A DNA stretch of 20,393 nt from Kipferlia bialata (taxonomy: Eukaryota; Fornicata): the NCBI GenBank assembly GCA_003568945.1, contig BDIP01000377.1, positions 1 through 20,393 of the forward strand. Direction: 5' to 3'. The stretch's first letter is position 1; the number at the start of each line of letters is the position of its first letter. The notes under the pieces were generated by a model, which saw only the letters and a program-made list of their open reading frames with translations, did no database searches and was not told the DNA's origin. Below are positions 10,601 to 17,300 of this stretch, in pieces. The position numbers and the translations under genes are program-made.

Positions 10601-13600
10601 CCCCAAGGCTGCGAGCCCTGCTGGGCTGGCCTCGAGGGCATTGGTCCCGTCCTTGATCATGTCATCACCAGTGGAGACATGGGACACCCAATTGCCGGTA
10701 ACATCAGGTATGTCAGAGGAAGTGTGTAAAGTGTATTGTATTGATGAATAATGTGGAGTATCTTATCCCCTCTGACCCCTCAGGGAGGGCAACTGGCTGT
10801 TGGACTACCACATCAGACGGACTGAGAACATGCACGCCCTACACGAGGCACTCAAGGTACACATGTCACAGCTTGTCACAATCATCTGTGTAATATGCAT
10901 GTCACTGACCGTGTTAGGGTGCTGCCAAGGACATCAAGGCCCTGCCCTCCTGGCTGAGGCCCTGGGCTGTGAGTGTCACGCTGCAGTACACAAGACACAC
11001 CATCAGAGACGAGGTATGATTGCGATCATGCAGTAAATTATTGTACTGGAGTGTAGTATTTTCTATATATTAGATACCGTTGTTAGTATTCACCCCAGGC
11101 TCTGCGCCGTCTCACCCCCCCTTCCCTTGTGGTCAGGAGGGACTGGTTCATATCCGAGCTGGTGCTGTCCAGCCTGCAGTTCTTCAGGTTTGATATGTGT
11201 ACCTATAGACTCTTACATGGACCATGTCGGGTATGGATATACTTACTATATATATACAGCCTGCAGTTCTTCAGGTTATATATGTGTACACATATACTAT
11301 TGATAGTTATTGATAGTTATTGATAGATACTGATACTGATACTGATACAGCCTGCAGTTCTTCAGGTGCGTATAGTATTCATATACATAAACATCTGTGT
11401 GCAGTTCTTCAAGTGAGGGTGAACATGGGTGTTTCTATCTGTCTCTGATTCCTTGGGCTGTCTACAGTTCTTCAGGTGTGTATCCTACTGATTGATGAGA
11501 TATTCTTCCCTTCTCCCCCCTCTGACCCTCAGCCTGCAGTTCTTCAGGTATGATATGTGTACATATATACTGTTTATCCGTCTCACACACCCCGGGTTGT
11601 CTTCAGTTGTTCATGTGTTGGTGTGCGCGTATGATGTAGCATTGCCTTTCGGTATTTGAGTCCCTCCCCATCTGACCCCCTAGGTCTCTGAAGTCTGACC
11701 CCATTGTCGATTCCACACTCGTCAGGTACCAAGGAACTAAGAACAGCGTGTCCTATACCTATCGCGTTGGCGTAGTGTTCTAGATAGCATATCACCAACC
11801 CACCATATCACCCGCTTTCTTTTCATTTTGTGTGTATTATTGTATGTCTTACCCTCAGGATGGTCCGTGCCCAGCTGCCGAGACACGAGGACATGGACCA
11901 TGTCGGGTGTGGCTATAGATAATATACATAGATATTTATGTATTATTATTATATGTATACTGTATATATATACTTCATACAGATGTATATATATATATAG
12001 TTGCACGAGGACATGGACCATGTCGGATATGTGTCTCGATGGTGCAGATAGATCCATATATAGTGATATACGACCTGTTTGACAACACTTTTACAGCTTT
12101 AACGAGTATTTGATGTTCGGTTGCATGACCTAACCCCCAGCACCACCGCCACTGGGACCTCTGCGGTTGAGGCCTTTGAGGCTGAGACGTCCCTCGGGTC
12201 CATCGCTGCTGGGTTCCCCCACTTCTCAACGGGTATGTGTATAGATATAGAGATGGATACACGTATTTGTTTGTATATATAGAGAAAGACAGGGTTCACA
12301 CACTTCTCAACAGGTATGTGTGTATATTGATGTATAGATGACTCATATATATGTATGTATATATCTAGAGACAGGGTTCCCCCACTTCTCAACGGGTATA
12401 GATAAATTCATAAACTACCAATATACTGATGCTGTCTGCGACTACACTGTTCTCACACCCATGCATATGTTGAGCCTCTTAACGGCTTCTAGCCAATCCG
12501 TATACTCTCTCTCATACTAGTTTACTCTATTTACATATACTCTAATGGTATATATACCCTCACCCTCTAGGCATGTTCCGTTCCTGGGGCCGTGACACCT
12601 TCATCTCAGCACCTGCCCTGCTACTGAGGACACAGAGATGGGCGGCATACAGGTGAGCACACAGAGTGTATGGTGTGATACAGGAGGATATATATAGTAT
12701 ATGTGTATTGTATATGTAGGACACATAGATGGGCGGCATACAGGTATGCACCTTAATAGACATCAGATATACCTAACCACCCACCGGGAATCCTCCTGGG
12801 TATAGACCATAGTAAGACACAGGATCAATACCACTATATATGTTTGTGTAACATCCAGAGGCATCATCCTTGGCGCCTGGTCAGACATGGCCTCATATAT
12901 ACACTAATATTCCATATATATATACCAGTATCTATACATTTGTATACACTGTAGCAGTCCCTCACCCTCCAGGGGCATCATCCTGGGCGCTGCCTGTCTG
13001 GTGAGACACGGCCTCATCCCCAACTTGATGGCAACATGGGGCAGCAGATACAACGCTAGGTACGTGACACTCATAGCCTCCCAGTACATGCCTTAGCCCT
13101 CGTAGCACCATTATGATATTCTTAACATGTATATACACAGACTCTCACCCCCAGAGAAGCTGTCTGGTTCTGGATGCACTCCATCATATATGTATATATG
13201 TATATATATATACAAATCCTATACTATTATACATTCATATTCTACAAGTGTGTTTAGACCCTCACCCCCAGAGATGCTGTCTGGTTCTGGATGCACTCCA
13301 TCATCAGATACGTCAACGAGGTGGGAGGGAGTGATACATATCAGAACTTGCCCCCTGTTAATAATCCACTTCCCCAGGGTTTTGACGGCCCTCCTCTAAT
13401 ACTCATGACATGACCTTTGTACCTATTTGTATATATATGAGCATCTATAAATCCTAACCTTTTGGCCCCTTCATCCTGACACTCCACTTTCTGATGTATC
13501 AATCTCTCTCTCTCTTTCTATATATATATACTCACCCCCAGGCCCCCGATGGCCCCTCCATCCTGACCCTGCCTGTTGTCAGACAGTTCCCAAGTGACAA

Positions 13601-14312
13601 CCAGGGGGACTACTCAACTGCCAGAGTAGGGGGGAAGGTACATAGTAAGCGGTTATATGTAGTAAACAGACAATCCTTGCATAATTGTTTCTTAGTATAT
13701 TCCAGTAAGACTACTCCACTGCTAGGGGGGAGGCAAGGTACATAGGAAGTGTCTATAGATATAACATATATTCCTTATATATCGTAATGTATCTGTAAAT
13801 ATTCCGAGGGACTACTCAACTGCTAGAGTGGAGATGAACACTTAAGAGTCTACTTGTTGCCAGACTTATACTCACTACCCAGGACGTCCACTTCATCAGG
13901 TGCCCAGAGACAGGCACAGTGGCATCATCACAGGTAGTGTATGGATGCATCACGATATATATATATATACATTATAGAAGAGAGTGAGAGAGGCAAGTGC
14001 TAAGAAACAGGCACAGTGGCATCGTCACAGATAGTGTATAGATGTATGCTCATATATATAATATATATATATACACATTATAATAGAGAGAGAGAGAGGC
14101 ACAGTGGCATAATCCCGGGTATTGCTTTAGTATGTGTATCAGTATCAGTATTCAATATTCTATTTGTTATGTCCACCTTTGAGAGTCAAAGCTTATTTGT
14201 AATTATTTGTGTGGACCATCACAATTCTCATCCATCAGCACGTTGTCCCCCTCTCCACCCTTGTGGCCGAGGTTCTGTACAAGCACCTGGTCGGCATAGA
14301 CTTCAGGTAGAT

Positions 14313-14349
<37 letters not shown>

Positions 14350-17300
14350 TATGTGTCAATATTAACCAGGATAGTACTTGTTTATAGTTAGCTGTACAAG
14401 CACCTTATCAGCATAGACTTCAGGTACATAGGCATATGGTACACTGTCTCTGTACTCAATACTATCTGAAATGCATATGGACACTCGTGCTCTACATATA
14501 TATGTATACACACTCATTTCTTACCCCAGGGAGTGGAATGCCGGCACCCAGATTGATGAGCACATGAAGGACGGGGGGTTCAACGTGCACGTGCATGTCG
14601 ATAGGAACACAGGTATTGCCCATTTCTTTATCTTTCTCTCTCTCTCTAAATACATACATATATGTCTATCTATTGTTCCGGTTATGTCATCTATATACAT
14701 TCCTCACCCCAGGCCTTATGATGGGAGGCAATGACCTCAACTGTGGAACCTGGATGGACAAGATGGGGTCATCCTCGAAGGCCGGGAACAAGGTATGGGA
14801 AGAATGGTATACACTACTTCCTCATATGACCACACACACAACTCATTAACTGCACACCCATATCTCTCTCACCCCAGGGCCACCCGTCCACCTCCAGACA
14901 GGGTGCCCCCATTGAGCTGACTGGTCTGCTGTATGCTGTGCTGGACAGTGTGGTGGGACACCCGGAGTGGTACGTGTATACGTGTGAGTATGTATATAGT
15001 TATACTGATGTATATACGGATATTTACCTTACCTTCAGGTTCACCCCCGTGACCACTGACCTTGACAACATGTTCAAGCAGACACACACAGAGATGCCTG
15101 GGTTCAGCAGGACAGCTAGGTGTGTGGGTATCTCTGAAACACTGTGTCATTGTACTGATATCTACCCTTGGTATACTTGGTATACTAGTATCTACCCATT
15201 GCCTCTGTGTGCACAATTGGACATATACTATGTATTGGATTCAGCAGGACAGCTAGGTATTGTAGCACCTATCTACTCTTACCTCTCTACTCCGCCTCAA
15301 TGTACAGAATGATACGCTGTTCTTTCCCTTACACTCACCATCTAGACACGCCCCTCGCAATGCCTCTCTCATGCTCCGTCAGTGGAGGGCCAAGATCCTG
15401 TCCACGTTCGACAAGCTGCACTACGTGCCTGAGGTATAGGGATATACATTTTATGAGTCTTTATGAGTACATATATATATGAATTGGTATTAGATATTTT
15501 GTGTGGCTGTGCCTATTGTATTTCCTCTTCTGTCTCTATCCCTCTCCTCACCCTCCCCAGTCTGTGGATGCTGCCAGAACAACTCTATATATATCTACCT
15601 TACCTTATACCTTTCTGATAAGCAGGCTTTGACCACATCTCACATCTCTATCCCTCTGCTTACACCTCAGTCTGTCGATGCTGCCAGGAGACTTGGCATC
15701 GATGAGTCTCTGGCCAATGTCAGGCAGATGTACAAGGTATGCTGACTAGTATGTATATACATAGAGAGAGAAAGAGAGTAGACAGACTGATACTATTTTC
15801 TGTGAGTCCGTTGATAATGTCAGACAGATGTACAAGGTATGGGTGATTATTCTTCTCCAACAGTGTTCCTCTGTGTAAATGTCCCAATCTCCCAAGACCG
15901 CTAGTGTCAATTCAATACACTGTATGTTGACCCATACCCATCCTTGACCCCCAGGACACCTTGTCTGTTGACATAGTGGATAGTATTGATAAGCACACTG
16001 CATTAGAATACACACCCGCTTACTCTCAGGACACCAACTCAGTTGACTACACTATAACAGAGTACACTATTGTAATCAGAGTATGACTATACTAGCTATG
16101 TATATACTCCTCTCTCACCCCCAGGACACCTACTCTGTGGACTACCATGGGTGCACTCCCTGGCCCGACTACCAGCTCAGACCCAACTTCACAATGGCAA
16201 TGAGCGTGGCACCCAGCCTGTTTGTCAGGTATGTATGTATTTATGTATGCATACGTACTTATAGTTTGTATCTGTATGTGTTACTATGTATACAATGGCA
16301 ATGAGCGTGGCACCTAGTCTCTTTGTCAGGTAGATATATGTATGCATATTTACAATATGTGTGTCCTTTACTATATATGTAATGAATGGCAATGAGCGTG
16401 GCACCAAGTCTCTTTGTTGGTATATGTGTGTGTATTTATATATTTCTCTCTATCTACCCCTAAAGACACTAATATGTATGTGTTACAGTACATGTGTCCA
16501 TTCACTACTCCCACCCCCAGGGGCCATACCCATCCCAGATATGTATATATATATACATATATATCACACTTAGTCACCTCTTACCCCAAGGGGCCATGCC
16601 CGTCTAATAAACATATACGTGTATGTGTTTCATTATGTATGTATATGTATATCTGTATATACATCCATCCACCTCTCACCCCCAGGGGCCATGCCCGCCT
16701 TGCCCTGGAGAAGGCCACAGAGGCACTGATATGCCCATCATCAATAGGTATGTATATATATATATATATATCCATATATATATACTCTATTATTACCATA
16801 TATGTGTGTATATGTCTATAATACTTGTGTTATGGAGAATGCTACATAGGCACTCATATGCCCATGTCTATGTATCATCTAGCATAGGTGGCACCATATA
16901 CACATGTGACATATTGTATTGGATGTTGCACCTGTGAGTACTATTCCATATGTCAGATATATCCCCATTTCCTCGTATGTGATGTATGTCCAGTGCATAT
17001 ACCCCTCTTCTGACCCCCCAGGCACCAAGACCCTGGCACCCACAGATGCACAGTACAGGCCAGCATACGACCAGGTATACATATATGTATGTGTGTGTGC
17101 ATGTGTATACTATTCATTTAGTAAGTTTTCATCCTGACATCATATGTATACTTGTCAATAAACAATAGTATCTAACCATCCCAGGGCGACACCTCTCCCA
17201 CCCCATGGGTCACTATGTATACTCATTTACACTGTATATATATATGTATGTAAATTTCTATATCCCTCCTGACACCCCAGGGTGATACCCATGACCACGC

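Larger units (their letters stand above)
8359..10707 (+). other. AGL: Exons 30-39: central region of debranching enzyme
   Basis: Exons: 8359-8410, 8569-8677, 8884-8960, 9171-9251, 9367-9413, 9556-9603, 9711-9797, 9951-10029, 10406-10505, 10608-10707. They encode roughly residues 713-973. The region corresponds to hGDE_central, the all-beta and linker part between the two catalytic domains. Matching stretches are GGIVSVSRFNP (human VAVTRHSP), RIEEVPCLP (human KIEEVVLE), FTPGSVIVLK (human LSPGSVIIFR) and LYCSDSEEREERGQGVYAVPG (human [20 protein letters not shown], in two parts). The exon 33 donor is set at 9252 (GTGTGG), two bases past the more usual-looking position, because only this keeps phase with exon 34. 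Exon 34 uses an AG at 9365-9366, about 17 nt past CTAAC. Confidence 0.85.
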
